Shown: positions 54,411-63,458, counted from the stretch's first letter. The stretch: 64,000 bases of DNA from Pseudomonadota bacterium (GCA_023433305.1 JAEZCZ010000021.1:1-64000); one strand, 5' to 3'. Made by a program: numbers and translations. The notes: generated by a model not told the origin, from the letters alone.

Positions 54411-55465
54411 ACGCGCCCTTCGCGCTGGCGAGCGAAGGTGTGCGCGCAGCCGATCTGCGGCAACCTGACGAGATCGCGCGGATCGAGGGGTTCGTGGCCG
54501 AGATGCGCGGCAGCGTGTTCCACCGCCCGGCGTGGCTGCGCGCTATCGAACGCGGCACAGGGCAACGGGCCAAGGGCTTGGTCGCGGAGAAGAGGGGATC
54601 GATCACCGGTTGGCTACCACTCAGCGAAGTGCATTCGCCGCTGTTCGGCCGATTGCTCGCGTCGAGCGGTTTCGCCGTCGAGGGAGGCGTGCTGGCCGAG
54701 CGTGAATCTACAGCCAACGCGCTGTGCCGCGCTGCCGAGGAGTACGCATCGCGTTTGTCGTGCCCGACGATCGAGCTGCGCGGAGGCACGGCGCCGGCCG
54801 ACTGGCATACCCGCAGCGACAGCCATTGCGGCTTTCTCGGCCCGATCCTCGCCGACGACCAGGACCAGCTCAAGGCGATCCCTCGCAAGCAACGCGCCGA
54901 AGTGCGCAAGAGCCTGGAGAACGAACTCGAGGTGGTGATCGGCGCGGGGGCGGAGGACCTGGCAGCGCATTACTCGGTCTATGCCGAAAGCGTGCGCAAC
55001 CTTGGCACGCCTGTCTTCCCGCGGGCGTTGTTCGAGGCGGTGCTGGATGGCCTCGATTCGGACATCCTGACCGTGCGCCATCGCGGCGAGCCCGTCGCCA
55101 GCGTGCTCTCGCTCTACCACGGCGACGCGGTGTTGCCGTACTGGGGGGGCGGTACCTTCGCGGCGCGCGCTCTCCGCGCCAACGACCGCATGTATTTCGA
55201 GCTCATGCGCCACGCCCGCGCGCAGGGCTGCGAGCGCTTCGATTTCGGGCGCAGCAAGACGGGCAGCGGCGCATGGGCATTCAAGCGAAACTGGGGTTTC
55301 GAGCCGACACCGCTTTCGTACTCGAGCTGGACGGCCCCCGGGGAACCGCGGCGGGATGCGGACCCGACCAGCGCGCGCCACGCTGCGCGGATCGCGCTGT
55401 GGCGCAAGCTTCCGCTTGCTCTCGCTAACCGGCTCGGGCCGCTCATCGCACGAGGTCTGGGATGA
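54407..55465 (+). CDS. XrtA-associated FemAB-family protein
   Basis: This 352-residue protein of the FemAB/BioF2 acyltransferase type (TIGR03019 as I recall it) has EMRGSVFHRPAWLRAIERG near residue 25, DQDQLKAIPRKQRAEVRKSL near residue 148, PVASVLSLYHGDAVLPYWGG near residue 230, and the catalytic core MYFELMRHARAQGCERFDFG. It is distinct from the acyltransferase at 38459-39442, so two such enzymes serve the system. It presumably transfers an aminoacyl or acyl group onto a glycan or protein (inference). Confidence 0.92.
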   Translation: MNAPFALASEGVRAADLRQPDEIARIEGFVAEMRGSVFHRPAWLRAIERGTGQRAKGLVAEKRGSITGWLPLSEVHSPLFGRLLASSGFAVEGGVLAERESTANALCRAAEEYASRLSCPTIELRGGTAPADWHTRSDSHCGFLGPILADDQDQLKAIPRKQRAEVRKSLENELEVVIGAGAEDLAAHYSVYAESVRNLGTPVFPRALFEAVLDGLDSDILTVRHRGEPVASVLSLYHGDAVLPYWGGGTFAARALRANDRMYFELMRHARAQGCERFDFGRSKTGSGAWAFKRNWGFEPTPLSYSSWTAPGEPRRDADPTSARHAARIALWRKLPLALANRLGPLIARGLG

Positions 55466-56694
55466 GCGGAATCCTGTTCCTCGCCCATCGCGTACCGTTC
55501 CCCCCGGATCGCGGCGACAAGATCCGGTCGCACCACGTCCTTAAGGCACTGACTGAGCTGGGACCGGTCCACGTAGGGTGCTTTGCGGAGTCGGCGTCCG
55601 ATCGCGCCGCCGAGACCGAATTGGCACGGATCGCGGCGACGTGGTGTATGCCCAGGCGTTCCAAGCCACTATCGCTCGCCGGGTTAGAGGCGATCGTGCG
55701 GCGCGAACCGGTCAGCCTGGCTGCCTTCCGCCATCCTGCGCTTGCTCGATGGGTGACACGAACGGTCGAGCGCGAGGGCATCGACACGATCTACGTGTTT
55801 TCGGGCCAGATGGGGCAGTACGTTCCGGAGGGCTGGAGCGGACGCCTGCTGGTCGACCTCGTCGACGTCGATTCGGCGAAGTTCGAGGCCTACGCTCGCG
55901 AGAAACCGGTGCCCGGAAAGTGGATCGATGCGCGAGAGGCTCGGTTGCTCGCCCAAGAGGAGGCGCGGCTAGCAGAACGGGCAGACCGCACATTGCTGGT
56001 CAGCGACGCCGAGGCAGAGCTGCTGAAATCTCGTTTGCCGGCCGGTTTGTCGCCACGGGTCGTCGCGCTCGGCAACGGCATCGATGCCGAGACGTTCGAT
56101 CCCGCGTCGGTCGAGCCGCACCCCGCGTTGTCCGAGCGTGGACCGCATTTCGTGTTCACGGGCCAGATGGATTACAAGCCCAACATTGACGCTGCGGTTC
56201 GTGCCATCCGGCAAGTCATGCCGAGGATCCGTGCGACGTACCCGCAAGCCCGATTTCACGTCGTGGGCCGTGCCCCAGTTCGAGAGCTGGTCGCTTGCCA
56301 CGGCGTGGACGGGACGCATGTATGGGGCGAGGTACCCGACGTGCGACCCTTCCTGGCGGCCGCCGACGTGATCCTCGCGCCGTTGGCGATCGCGCGCGGG
56401 GTTCAGAACAAGGTGCTCGAGGCGATGGCCATGGCTCGGCCCACGCTCGTGACGAACGCGGTAGCGACGGGCTTGCCGGGAAAGCCCGGCGAGCATTTCG
56501 CGGTGGCCGATGGCGGCGACGCGCTGGCCTGGTCCGCTCTCGACCTGCTGGCGGATTCGAAACGAGCGGAAGCCATGGGCCAGGCCGCGCGCCGGCTCGT
56601 GGTCGAATCGCTGAGTTGGCAAGCCATGCTGGCTTCGCTCCCCGAGCATCTCGGCCGCGCATGCTCATCGATCGAGCGCCGCGATGCAGCTTGA
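55462..56694 (+). CDS. XrtA-locus family 1-type glycosyltransferase
   Basis: This GT-B glycosyltransferase (410 residues) starts GILFLAHRVPFPPDRGDKIR, a hallmark of the sugar transferase family restricted to PEP-CTERM/XrtA loci (TIGR03087 as I recall it). The nucleotide-sugar region includes FVFTGQMDYKPNIDAAVRAI, HVVGRAPVRELVACHG, ADVILAPLAIARGVQNKVLE and AMARPTLVTN. It is the only dedicated glycosyltransferase visible in this block. It overlaps FemAB by four bases and xrtA by eleven. Confidence 0.93.
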   Translation: MSGILFLAHRVPFPPDRGDKIRSHHVLKALTELGPVHVGCFAESASDRAAETELARIAATWCMPRRSKPLSLAGLEAIVRREPVSLAAFRHPALARWVTRTVEREGIDTIYVFSGQMGQYVPEGWSGRLLVDLVDVDSAKFEAYAREKPVPGKWIDAREARLLAQEEARLAERADRTLLVSDAEAELLKSRLPAGLSPRVVALGNGIDAETFDPASVEPHPALSERGPHFVFTGQMDYKPNIDAAVRAIRQVMPRIRATYPQARFHVVGRAPVRELVACHGVDGTHVWGEVPDVRPFLAAADVILAPLAIARGVQNKVLEAMAMARPTLVTNAVATGLPGKPGEHFAVADGGDALAWSALDLLADSKRAEAMGQAARRLVVESLSWQAMLASLPEHLGRACSSIERRDAA

Positions 56695-57703
56695 CGGGAT
56701 CGCCTCTGCTCTGGACGAGGGGTGGACGAGCCGGATTCCGCTCGTCTGGCGAGCAGCGCTGATCCGTCTGTCATTGGCGTGGCTTGGTCTGATTGCGCTC
56801 GCCTGGGCCGAATGGGCGGAGATGGCGCGGCAATGGTGGGATGCGTCGACCTACAATCACATCCTGCTGATCCCGCCGATCCTGTTCTGGCTGGTGCGGC
56901 AACGGTTCGCTGAGTTGATGTTGTTGACGCCGAGCGCCTGGTGGCCAGGACTTATCGGACTCATTTCGTCGCTGATGTTCTGGCGCATGGGCGTGGCACT
57001 CGAGATCAATCTCTTCAGCCAATTGGGCGCGGTGGCGATGCTCCAGGCCGCGGCGACCATCCTGCTCGGCCCTCGCGTGACGTGGGCCTTGTTGTTTCCG
57101 CTCGGTTACATGTTGCTCCTCGTGCCGTTCGGCGACGAGCTGATTCCGGCGCTCCAGGGGATAACGGCGAAACTCGCGGTCTGGCTGACGCACCTCAGCG
57201 GCGTGCCCGCGGTGATCGACGGCATATTCATCGATACGCCGGCCGGCCTTTTCGAAGTGGCGGAGGCGTGCTCGGGGGTGAAGTTCCTCGTTGCCATGGT
57301 CGCGCTCGGTACCCTCGTGGCGCACTTGTGCTTCGCCAGCGCCCGGCGGCGCCTACTGTTCATGGCAGCCGCGGTGATCGTGCCGGTGATGGCCAATGGC
57401 ATCCGGGCATGGGGCACGATCTACATCGCCCAATCGCAGGGCGTGGAGTTTGCGGCCGGTTTCGATCACATCGTCTATGGCTGGATATTCTTTGCGCTCG
57501 TGATGGCCGCAGTGATCGGCGGCTCCTGGCGCTATTTCGACCGGTCGCCGGAAGATCCGCTGATCGATGTCGCGGGGATCGAAAGCTCGTCGTTGCTTGC
57601 GAAGCTGGCGCAGCACGAGATGGCCGGTTGGAATGCTCTCGCCGCGATCGCGATCCTTGCCTGCGCGGTCGCCTGGATAGACCGCCTCGCGCGCATCGCC
57701 TAA
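56684..57703 (+). CDS. xrtA: Exosortase A (XrtA)
   Basis: XrtA cleaves PEP-CTERM proteins at the C-terminal sorting signal, in parallel with sortase in Gram-positives. The 339 residues have about eight helices. The catalytic triad is Cys196 (EVAEACSGVKFLVAMVA), Arg241 (MANGIRAWGTIY) and His262 (GFDHIVYGWIFF). In many sphingomonads this protein carries a C-terminal EpsI (DUF3485) domain, as I recall; here it ends just after one further helix (LAAIAILACAVAWI), and the next gene begins 12 bases later, so the domain is absent. Confidence 0.95.
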   Translation: MQLDGIASALDEGWTSRIPLVWRAALIRLSLAWLGLIALAWAEWAEMARQWWDASTYNHILLIPPILFWLVRQRFAELMLLTPSAWWPGLIGLISSLMFWRMGVALEINLFSQLGAVAMLQAAATILLGPRVTWALLFPLGYMLLLVPFGDELIPALQGITAKLAVWLTHLSGVPAVIDGIFIDTPAGLFEVAEACSGVKFLVAMVALGTLVAHLCFASARRRLLFMAAAVIVPVMANGIRAWGTIYIAQSQGVEFAAGFDHIVYGWIFFALVMAAVIGGSWRYFDRSPEDPLIDVAGIESSSLLAKLAQHEMAGWNALAAIAILACAVAWIDRLARIA

Positions 57704-57715
57704 CGGTCGGGCGCC

Positions 57716-59614
57716 ATGTGCGGGATCGCGGGGATTTTTCATTGCGGCACGATCAAGCCGGTCGATCCCGCGCGGATCGAGCGGATGTGCGACGCGCTCG
57801 CCCATCGCGGACCGGACGGCTCGGGCGTGTGGACCGGCCCGGGGGTCGGGCTAGGCCATCGGCGCCTTGCGATCATCGACCTCGCGGGCTCGCCGCAGCC
57901 GATGCATTCCGCGGACGGGCGGGCGACGATTGTCTTCAACGGCGAGATCTACAACTTCCGCGAGTTGCGCCGCGAGCTGGAGGGCCTTGGCGCGAATTTT
58001 CGGACGAGCGGCGATACCGAGGTCATTCTCGCGGCCTGGCAACAGTGGGGCGTGGATTGCCTGCGGCGACTGCAGGGGATGTTTGCCTTCGCGATCTACG
58101 ACGCGTCGGAGCGGACGTTATTTCTCGCGCGCGACCGGCTCGGCGTGAAGCCGCTGTTCATGGCGCACCTTTCGGACGGCAGCCTGGCGTTCGCCTCCGA
58201 ATTGAAAGGTCTCCTCGCCCACCCGCTGTTGCGCCGGGAGACGAATCCGCTTGCGATCGAGGATTACCTCACCTGGGGTTACGTGCCGGATCACCGCTCG
58301 ATCCTGAAAGGTGTCGAGAAGCTGCCGGCCGGGCACTATCGCTTGCTCAGGCACGATGCACGGCCCGCGGCTCCGATGAGCTGGTGGGATGTGTCGTTTG
58401 CCGAACGTCGGCGAGGCTCGGAGCGCGATCTCGAGGCGGAGTTGCTCCACCACCTGCGCGAGGCGGTGACGAGCCGGATGATCGCCGACGTTCCGCTCGG
58501 GGCCTTCCTTTCGGGCGGAGTGGACTCCTCGAGCGTCGTGGCGCTCATGGCGGAAGCCAGCCGCGATCCGGTGCGTACCTGCTCGATTGGGTTCGATGTC
58601 GGATCGCTCGACGAAACGTCGTACGCCGCCCAGGTCGCGCGGATGTTCGGCACCGATCACCGCGCCGAAGTCGTCTCTGCCGATCAGTTCGAGGAGGTGG
58701 ACGCGCTGGTCGACATGTTCGACGAGCCGTTTGCCGACGCCTCCGCGCTGCCGACGTGGCGGGTATGCCGGCTTGCGCGCGAGAGCGTCACCGTGGCGCT
58801 ATCAGGCGACGGCGCGGATGAGGCGTTTGCGGGCTATCGCCGGCAGGTATTCCACGCGCACGAGGAAAGGGTCAGACGGTTCCTGCCGGAAGACTTCCGG
58901 CGCAAGGTCCTTGGGCCGCTCGGTTTTTTCTATCCGAAGGCCGACTGGGCTCCGCGGCCGCTGCGGGCGAAGGCGACGCTGCTGTCGCTCGCCGCGGACG
59001 GCGCGCATGGATATGCGCGGGGGCTCTCGGTCGTGGCGCCCGAAGTCCGCGAGAGCCTGTATGGACCGGAGCTCGCTAAGGAACTGGCAGGCTATCGCGG
59101 TGAGCAGCCGCTGATAGACTTGATGCACAAGGCTCCGGCGCGATCAGGGCTCGACCGGGCGCAATATGCCGATCTCAGGTTCTGGCTGCCGGGCGATATC
59201 CTGACGAAGGTGGACCGCACCAGCATGGCCGTGAGCCTGGAAGCGCGCGAGCCGCTGCTGGACCATCGGCTGATCGAATTCGCCGCGACGTTGCCCGAGC
59301 GGATGCGTGTGCGTGGCCGGCAGGGCAAGTGGCTGCTCAAGAAGGCGATGCGGCGTTATCTGCCCGACGACATCCTCTATCGCCCGAAGCAAGGTTTCGT
59401 GACGCCCATCGCGCAATGGCTGCGCGGGCCCCTAGCGGGGGAGGCAAGGGCGATCGCCTCGAGCGCGGCGCTGGCGCGCACGGGATGGTTCGACGCCGTG
59501 GCGCTCGGCAAGCTCGCCGAGGCGCATGTGGCGGGTCGCGCCGACCATTCCCGGCTGCTGTGGCAGATGCTGATGCTCGACAAGTCGCTGGTACGGCTCG
59601 GGCTGATCGGTTGA
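57716..59614 (+). CDS. Asparagine synthase-like amidotransferase 1, exosortase A system
   Basis: This glutamine-hydrolysing amidotransferase (632 residues) has an N-terminal nucleophile Cys (MCGIAGIFHCG), a glutaminase domain (IVFNGEIYNFRELRREL, FLARDRLGVKPLF) and a synthetase domain with PP-loop FLSGGVDSSSVVALMAEAS near residue 265. TKVDRTSMAVSLEAREPLLD near residue 498 is conserved in the family (TIGR03108 as I recall it). It probably amidates a sugar or amino acid in the polymer. It is the last gene of the third block, with the convergent zapE ending four bases away. Confidence 0.93.
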   Translation: MCGIAGIFHCGTIKPVDPARIERMCDALAHRGPDGSGVWTGPGVGLGHRRLAIIDLAGSPQPMHSADGRATIVFNGEIYNFRELRRELEGLGANFRTSGDTEVILAAWQQWGVDCLRRLQGMFAFAIYDASERTLFLARDRLGVKPLFMAHLSDGSLAFASELKGLLAHPLLRRETNPLAIEDYLTWGYVPDHRSILKGVEKLPAGHYRLLRHDARPAAPMSWWDVSFAERRRGSERDLEAELLHHLREAVTSRMIADVPLGAFLSGGVDSSSVVALMAEASRDPVRTCSIGFDVGSLDETSYAAQVARMFGTDHRAEVVSADQFEEVDALVDMFDEPFADASALPTWRVCRLARESVTVALSGDGADEAFAGYRRQVFHAHEERVRRFLPEDFRRKVLGPLGFFYPKADWAPRPLRAKATLLSLAADGAHGYARGLSVVAPEVRESLYGPELAKELAGYRGEQPLIDLMHKAPARSGLDRAQYADLRFWLPGDILTKVDRTSMAVSLEAREPLLDHRLIEFAATLPERMRVRGRQGKWLLKKAMRRYLPDDILYRPKQGFVTPIAQWLRGPLAGEARAIASSAALARTGWFDAVALGKLAEAHVAGRADHSRLLWQMLMLDKSLVRLGLIG

Positions 59615-59618
59615 TCGG

Positions 59619-60719
59619 TTAGCCTGCCTCGCCGTGGCCCTCGGCCATGTATTCCGCGCTCTGCATTTCCTTGAGCCGACTGACCGTGCGTTCGAACTCG
59701 AAGCTGCCGTCGCCTGACCGGTAGAGGTCTTCGGGTTCGGCTGCAGCGGAGGCGAACAACTTGACCTTGTTCTCGTAAAGCGCGTCGATCAGCGTGACGA
59801 ACCGCGTGGCCTCGTTCCGCATATCGGGCCCCATCACCGGAATGCCGACGATGATGACCGTGTGATAGGTCTGCGCGATGGCAAGGTAGTCCGCCGCGCC
59901 GCGCGGCTCTCCGCACAGGCGCTTGAAACTGAACACGGCGACGCCCTTGAGGCTCTTGGGGACGTGCAGGGTGCGGCCCCCCCCGACGTCGAGCTCTGTA
60001 GACGGGACGTGCGCGGCGTCCTCGGGTGGATAGTCGGTGAGGCGGAAGAACAACTCGCGAAGCTGCGCGGTCGCGGCCTCGCCGAGCGGGGTGTGCCAGG
60101 CTTTCATGCCGCCGATGCGGTCGAGCCGGTAGTCGGTCGGCCCGTTGAGCGCGAGCACGTCGAGCTCGTTCTCGATCAGGCTGATGAAGGGCACAAAATG
60201 CTCGCGGTTGAGGCCGTCTTTGTAGAGATCGCGGGGAGGGCGGTTGGAGGTGGTGACGACAACGACCCCTTCCTCGCAGATCAGCGCGCGGAACAGCCGG
60301 CTCATGATCATCGCATCGGCCGAGTTGTTGACGACCATCTCGTCGAACGCGAGGCAGCGAACGCCCGCGGCAATCGCGGCGGCGACCGGCGGGATCGGAT
60401 CGCCGCTCTCCGACTTGCGGGCGTCGCGCAGCCGCTGGTGGACCTCGATCATGAAGGCGTGGAAATGGACGCGGCGCTTGTGCTCGATCGCAAGCGATTC
60501 ATGAAACAGGTCCATGAGCATCGACTTGCCGCGCCCCACGCCGCCCCAGAGATAGACGCCGCGCGGGCGTGTGGGCTTACGGAACAGTGCCAGCAGACCG
60601 CGCTGCGGCGTGGCTTCGAGCTCGCCTTGCAGGGCATCGAGGCGGCGGGCAGCGGCCTCCTGCTCCGGATCGGGGCGTAGTTCGCCGGCTTCGACGAGCG
60701 CGCGGTATCGGCCGAGCAA
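59619..60719 (-). CDS. zapE: Cell division/AFG1-type ATPase ZapE
   Basis: This AAA-type ATPase (366 residues) of the AFG1/ZapE family acts at the septum and in respiratory-complex quality control. Walker A: GVYLWGGVGRGKSMLMDLFH near residue 54; Walker B region CLAFDEMVVNN near residue 120; RLFRALICEEGVVVVTTSN near residue 140. I chose the TTG at 60719 as start because it is the first codon after the sdhB stop that leaves the family N terminus (LLGRYRALVEAGEL). Longer versions would overlap sdhB. Confidence 0.9.
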   Translation of the reverse strand: MLGRYRALVEAGELRPDPEQEAAARRLDALQGELEATPQRGLLALFRKPTRPRGVYLWGGVGRGKSMLMDLFHESLAIEHKRRVHFHAFMIEVHQRLRDARKSESGDPIPPVAAAIAAGVRCLAFDEMVVNNSADAMIMSRLFRALICEEGVVVVTTSNRPPRDLYKDGLNREHFVPFISLIENELDVLALNGPTDYRLDRIGGMKAWHTPLGEAATAQLRELFFRLTDYPPEDAAHVPSTELDVGGGRTLHVPKSLKGVAVFSFKRLCGEPRGAADYLAIAQTYHTVIIVGIPVMGPDMRNEATRFVTLIDALYENKVKLFASAAAEPEDLYRSGDGSFEFERTVSRLKEMQSAEYMAEGHGEAG

Positions 60720-60724
60720 TCCGC

Positions 60725-61507
60725 TCAGGCGGCGCGCTCCGCCAGCAGCTTCTTGGTCTCCGCAATCGCCTTGGCCGGGTTGAGACCCTTCGGGCACGCC
60801 GTGGCGCAATTCATGATGGTGTGGCAACGATAGAGGCGGAACGGATCCTCGAGCTGGTCGAGGCGTTCGCCGGTCATCTCGTCACGGCTGTCGGCCAGCC
60901 AGCGATAGGCCTGAAGCAGGATCGCCGGGCCGAGATACTTGTCGGAATTCCACCAGTAGCTTGGGCAGGAGGTCGAGCAGCAGGCGCAAAGGATGCATTC
61001 GTAAAGACCGTCGAGCTGTTCTCGCTGTTCGGGGCTCTGCAGCCGTTCCTTGCCGCTCGGAGTGGTCGAAACCGTCTGCAGCCAGGGCCGGATCGAGGCG
61101 TACTGCGCAGAGAAATGCGTGAAATCGGGGACGAGGTCCTTCACGACTTCCATGTGCGGCAGCGGCGTGATGCGAACCTCGCCCTTGAGGTCCTCGATCG
61201 ACGTGGTGCAGGCGAGGCCGTTGCGCCCGTTCATGTTCATCGAGCACGAGCCGCAGATGCCTTCGCGGCACGACCGTCGGAAGGTCAGCGTCGGATCGAT
61301 CTCGTTCTTGATCTTGATGAGGGCATCGAGGACCATCGGCCCGCACTGGTCGAGATCGATCTCGAACGTGTCGTAACGCGGATTCTGCCCGGCTTCCGGA
61401 TCCCAACGATAGACCTTGAAGCGTCGGACGCGCGTGGCGCCCGGAGCCTTGTGCTCGCGGCCCTTGGCGTTGATCTTGCTGTTCTTCGGAAGGGTGAACT
61501 CGGCCAT
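60725..61507 (-). CDS. sdhB: Succinate dehydrogenase iron-sulfur subunit
   Basis: SdhB carries electrons from the flavoprotein to the membrane subunits in complex II. The 260 residues hold the [2Fe-2S] ligands (CREGICGSCSMNMNGRNGLAC-type region near residue 79), and the [4Fe-4S]/[3Fe-4S] ligands CILCACCSTSCPSYW and CHTIMNCATACPKGLNP. The N terminus (AEFTLPKNSKINAKGREHKA) is typical of alphaproteobacteria. The other sdh genes are not in the window, at least not within 2.5 kb downstream; upstream in its own direction is a methyltransferase on the opposite strand. Copy B of the bipartite intergenic element lies 61 bases upstream of its start. Confidence 0.97.
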   Translation of the reverse strand: MAEFTLPKNSKINAKGREHKAPGATRVRRFKVYRWDPEAGQNPRYDTFEIDLDQCGPMVLDALIKIKNEIDPTLTFRRSCREGICGSCSMNMNGRNGLACTTSIEDLKGEVRITPLPHMEVVKDLVPDFTHFSAQYASIRPWLQTVSTTPSGKERLQSPEQREQLDGLYECILCACCSTSCPSYWWNSDKYLGPAILLQAYRWLADSRDEMTGERLDQLEDPFRLYRCHTIMNCATACPKGLNPAKAIAETKKLLAERAA

Positions 61508-61567
61508 CGGAATTCCTCAGCTGCGCGGCTTATCTAGCGATCCGCGCCCACGGGGCAAGCCGACGGT

Positions 61568-61701
61568 GTTGACACTGTTGACAGTGTCCTGGAGAAAAAA
61601 TCCGTCCCCGCGGAAAACGTCGATCCGTCGGGCAGGATGCGCGCACTCGACTCGCGCCGGCTTGCAAGGGGAGTAGGCCAGGAGACTCGCTGTAGGAAAG
61701 C
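61568..61701. repeat. Bipartite intergenic element, copy B
   Basis: It has the same architecture as 19561-19693: GTTGAC-N3-GTTGAC (61568-61582), the block TTGACAGTGTCCTGGA plus GAAAAAATCCG (61578-61604), a variable 86-base middle, and TGTAGGAAAGC (61691-61701). In this copy GACACTG-TTGA-CAGTGTC (61571-61588) is also a perfect seven-pair hairpin. It lies between divergent sdhB and the methyltransferase gene, so it could regulate either. No coding potential is visible. Confidence 0.6.
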
Positions 61702-61720
61702 ACAATCTTCGGAGGGAAGC

Positions 61721-62353
61721 ATGGGCCTTGGAAACTGGTACGAAGAGGCAATCCTCTCGCGCTTCATCAAGTGCGCGTGCGGGGACCCGAAGATCATGGA
61801 GCTTCGCGCGAAGGTCGTGCCGATGGCTGAAGGGCGCGTGTTCGAGCTGGGGGTTGGGGGAGGGCTGAATCAGCAGTTCTACGATCCCGCGAAAGTCACT
61901 GCCTTTGCGGGAATCGATCCCGGCGCCAAGCTGCTCGACTTCGCGCGGGGGGCGGCTCTGGCGAAGGGATGGGATGCCGACATCCGGAGCGGGCGCGGCG
62001 AGGCCATTCCGTTCCCCGATGGCAGCTTCGACACCGTGGTCAGCACCTATACTTTGTGCTCGGTCGAGGACCAGGCGCAGGTTTTCTCCGAGTTGAGGCG
62101 CATCCTCAAGCCGGGTGGACGGCTGTTGTATCTCGAGCATGGGCGCGCACCCGATCCCGGTCCGGCGAAGTGGCAGCGTCGCATCGAACCCGTCTGGAAG
62201 CGGGTCATGGGCAATTGCCACCTGACTCGCCCGATCGGTGGCGCCGTCGCCCAGGCCGGCTTCGCTCTGGAGCCGTTGGGGCAGCAGTATATGCCGAAAA
62301 TGCCGAAATGGGCGGGCTGGATGGAGTGGGGCGCCGCTCGTCGCGGCGCCTAG
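61721..62353 (+). CDS. Class I SAM-dependent methyltransferase
   Basis: This methyltransferase (210 residues) has SAM motif I VFELGVGGGLNQQFYD near residue 40, GIDPGAKLLDFARG (motif II), EAIPFPDGSFDTVVSTYTLC (motif III/IV) and LKPGGRLLYLEHGRAPDPGP. It resembles phospholipid N-methyltransferases and the METTL7/UbiE-type group rather than true UbiE. The target is not predictable. GGAGGG precedes the ATG at 61721. Confidence 0.85.
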   Translation: MGLGNWYEEAILSRFIKCACGDPKIMELRAKVVPMAEGRVFELGVGGGLNQQFYDPAKVTAFAGIDPGAKLLDFARGAALAKGWDADIRSGRGEAIPFPDGSFDTVVSTYTLCSVEDQAQVFSELRRILKPGGRLLYLEHGRAPDPGPAKWQRRIEPVWKRVMGNCHLTRPIGGAVAQAGFALEPLGQQYMPKMPKWAGWMEWGAARRGA

Positions 62354-62379
62354 AATCCTGCCATCGCCGGAATCGGCCT

Positions 62380-63390
62380 TCAGGCCATCAGGCCGTTCCG
62401 CTTGAGCGAATCCGCCAGGATGGTCTCAATCAATTGCGAATGCGTCAGCCCGGCGAGCTTCGCCGCGCGGCCGAAGACCTTCTCCGACCAGAGATTGCAG
62501 TTGAGATTGACCTCGACGAAGTTCACATCGCCGGTCCGTTCGTTGAGCCGGAACTCGAAACGGCCGTAGTCGAACGGCCGGTACTCGCCGTAGAGCTTGC
62601 GCGTATAATCCGAGATGCGCGCCGAGATCTCGGCGTCCTCGAACTCGTCGAGCGAATATTTCGCGCTCCGATCGACCAGGTCGCGCTTCTCGTAATAGGT
62701 CCGCAGATGGCTCGGATCGGCCTGGCGGAAGATCATCTTCGGGAGGATGACCGGGTCGCCGATCGTGATCACCGGCACTTCGACATCGCTGCCTTCGAGG
62801 AAGGGTTCGACGATGGCGTCATGGCCCTCGGCATGAATCTCGGCGATTGCCTGACGAATGCCGTTCCAGTCGTTGGCATCGCGTACGCCCCAGCTGGCGG
62901 AGGACGCGTTGGGCTTGATGACCCAGCGCTCGGCGCCTGGCACGCCGGCTTCGGTGACCGGGGCCCCGCGGCGAAAGATGGCCCACGGGGCTGTCGGGAC
63001 TCCCACGGAGGCGGCAGCGCGCTTGGCGAGGTGCTTGTCGTCCGACAGGCCGCGGAGAATCGGGCTGGCGCCGAGGAAGGGGAGGCCCAGACGCGTGCAA
63101 AGCAGCGGCCCGAGCATTTCCGAATTGAGGAACCCGGCGCGGTTGAGAAGGGGGAATACGAAATCGACGTCGGGCTTCTCGAACAGAGCCTCGAACCTGT
63201 CCGCCAAGGTGAGGTTCAGGCCGAGCTCTTCAAGGATGGTGCGGATTTCGACATGATAGACCGCATGATTGCCATCTTCCGGATGCAGGCCGCCGCCCCA
63301 GCGGGCGTGTTTGGCGATGAACAGGATCCGCAGGCGCTCCTTCGTGGCCGGGTCGATCACCAGCGGCCGAATACGGTCGGACACAATCAT
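62380..63390 (-). CDS. ATP-grasp ligase, D-alanine-D-alanine ligase-like
   Basis: This 336-residue protein has an ATP-grasp domain: SDDKHLAKRAAASVGVPTAP near residue 118, RWVIKPNASSASWGVRDAND near residue 155, AIVEPFLEGSDVEVPVITIG near residue 190, and the metal-binding FVEVNLNCNLW near residue 302. Homologues in the Ddl family join amino acids by peptide bonds, but this one lacks the usual Ddl N-terminal signature and is far from mur/ddl genes. It is probably an amino acid or peptide ligase of secondary metabolism (inference). It diverges from the partial gene at the right edge with 68 bases between starts. Confidence 0.8.
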   Translation of the reverse strand: MIVSDRIRPLVIDPATKERLRILFIAKHARWGGGLHPEDGNHAVYHVEIRTILEELGLNLTLADRFEALFEKPDVDFVFPLLNRAGFLNSEMLGPLLCTRLGLPFLGASPILRGLSDDKHLAKRAAASVGVPTAPWAIFRRGAPVTEAGVPGAERWVIKPNASSASWGVRDANDWNGIRQAIAEIHAEGHDAIVEPFLEGSDVEVPVITIGDPVILPKMIFRQADPSHLRTYYEKRDLVDRSAKYSLDEFEDAEISARISDYTRKLYGEYRPFDYGRFEFRLNERTGDVNFVEVNLNCNLWSEKVFGRAAKLAGLTHSQLIETILADSLKRNGLMA

Positions 63391-63458
63391 CCTTTCAACT
63401 GTGGTAAAGCGCGCCCATAGAGGCGCCGGTTGCAGCTTCCAAGCCGATTGGTCGCCCT

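Noticed and set aside
56941..58821. 626-codon frame across xrtA and the amidotransferase
   Set aside because: Arg-rich out-of-frame reading of two genes with intact catalytic motifs.
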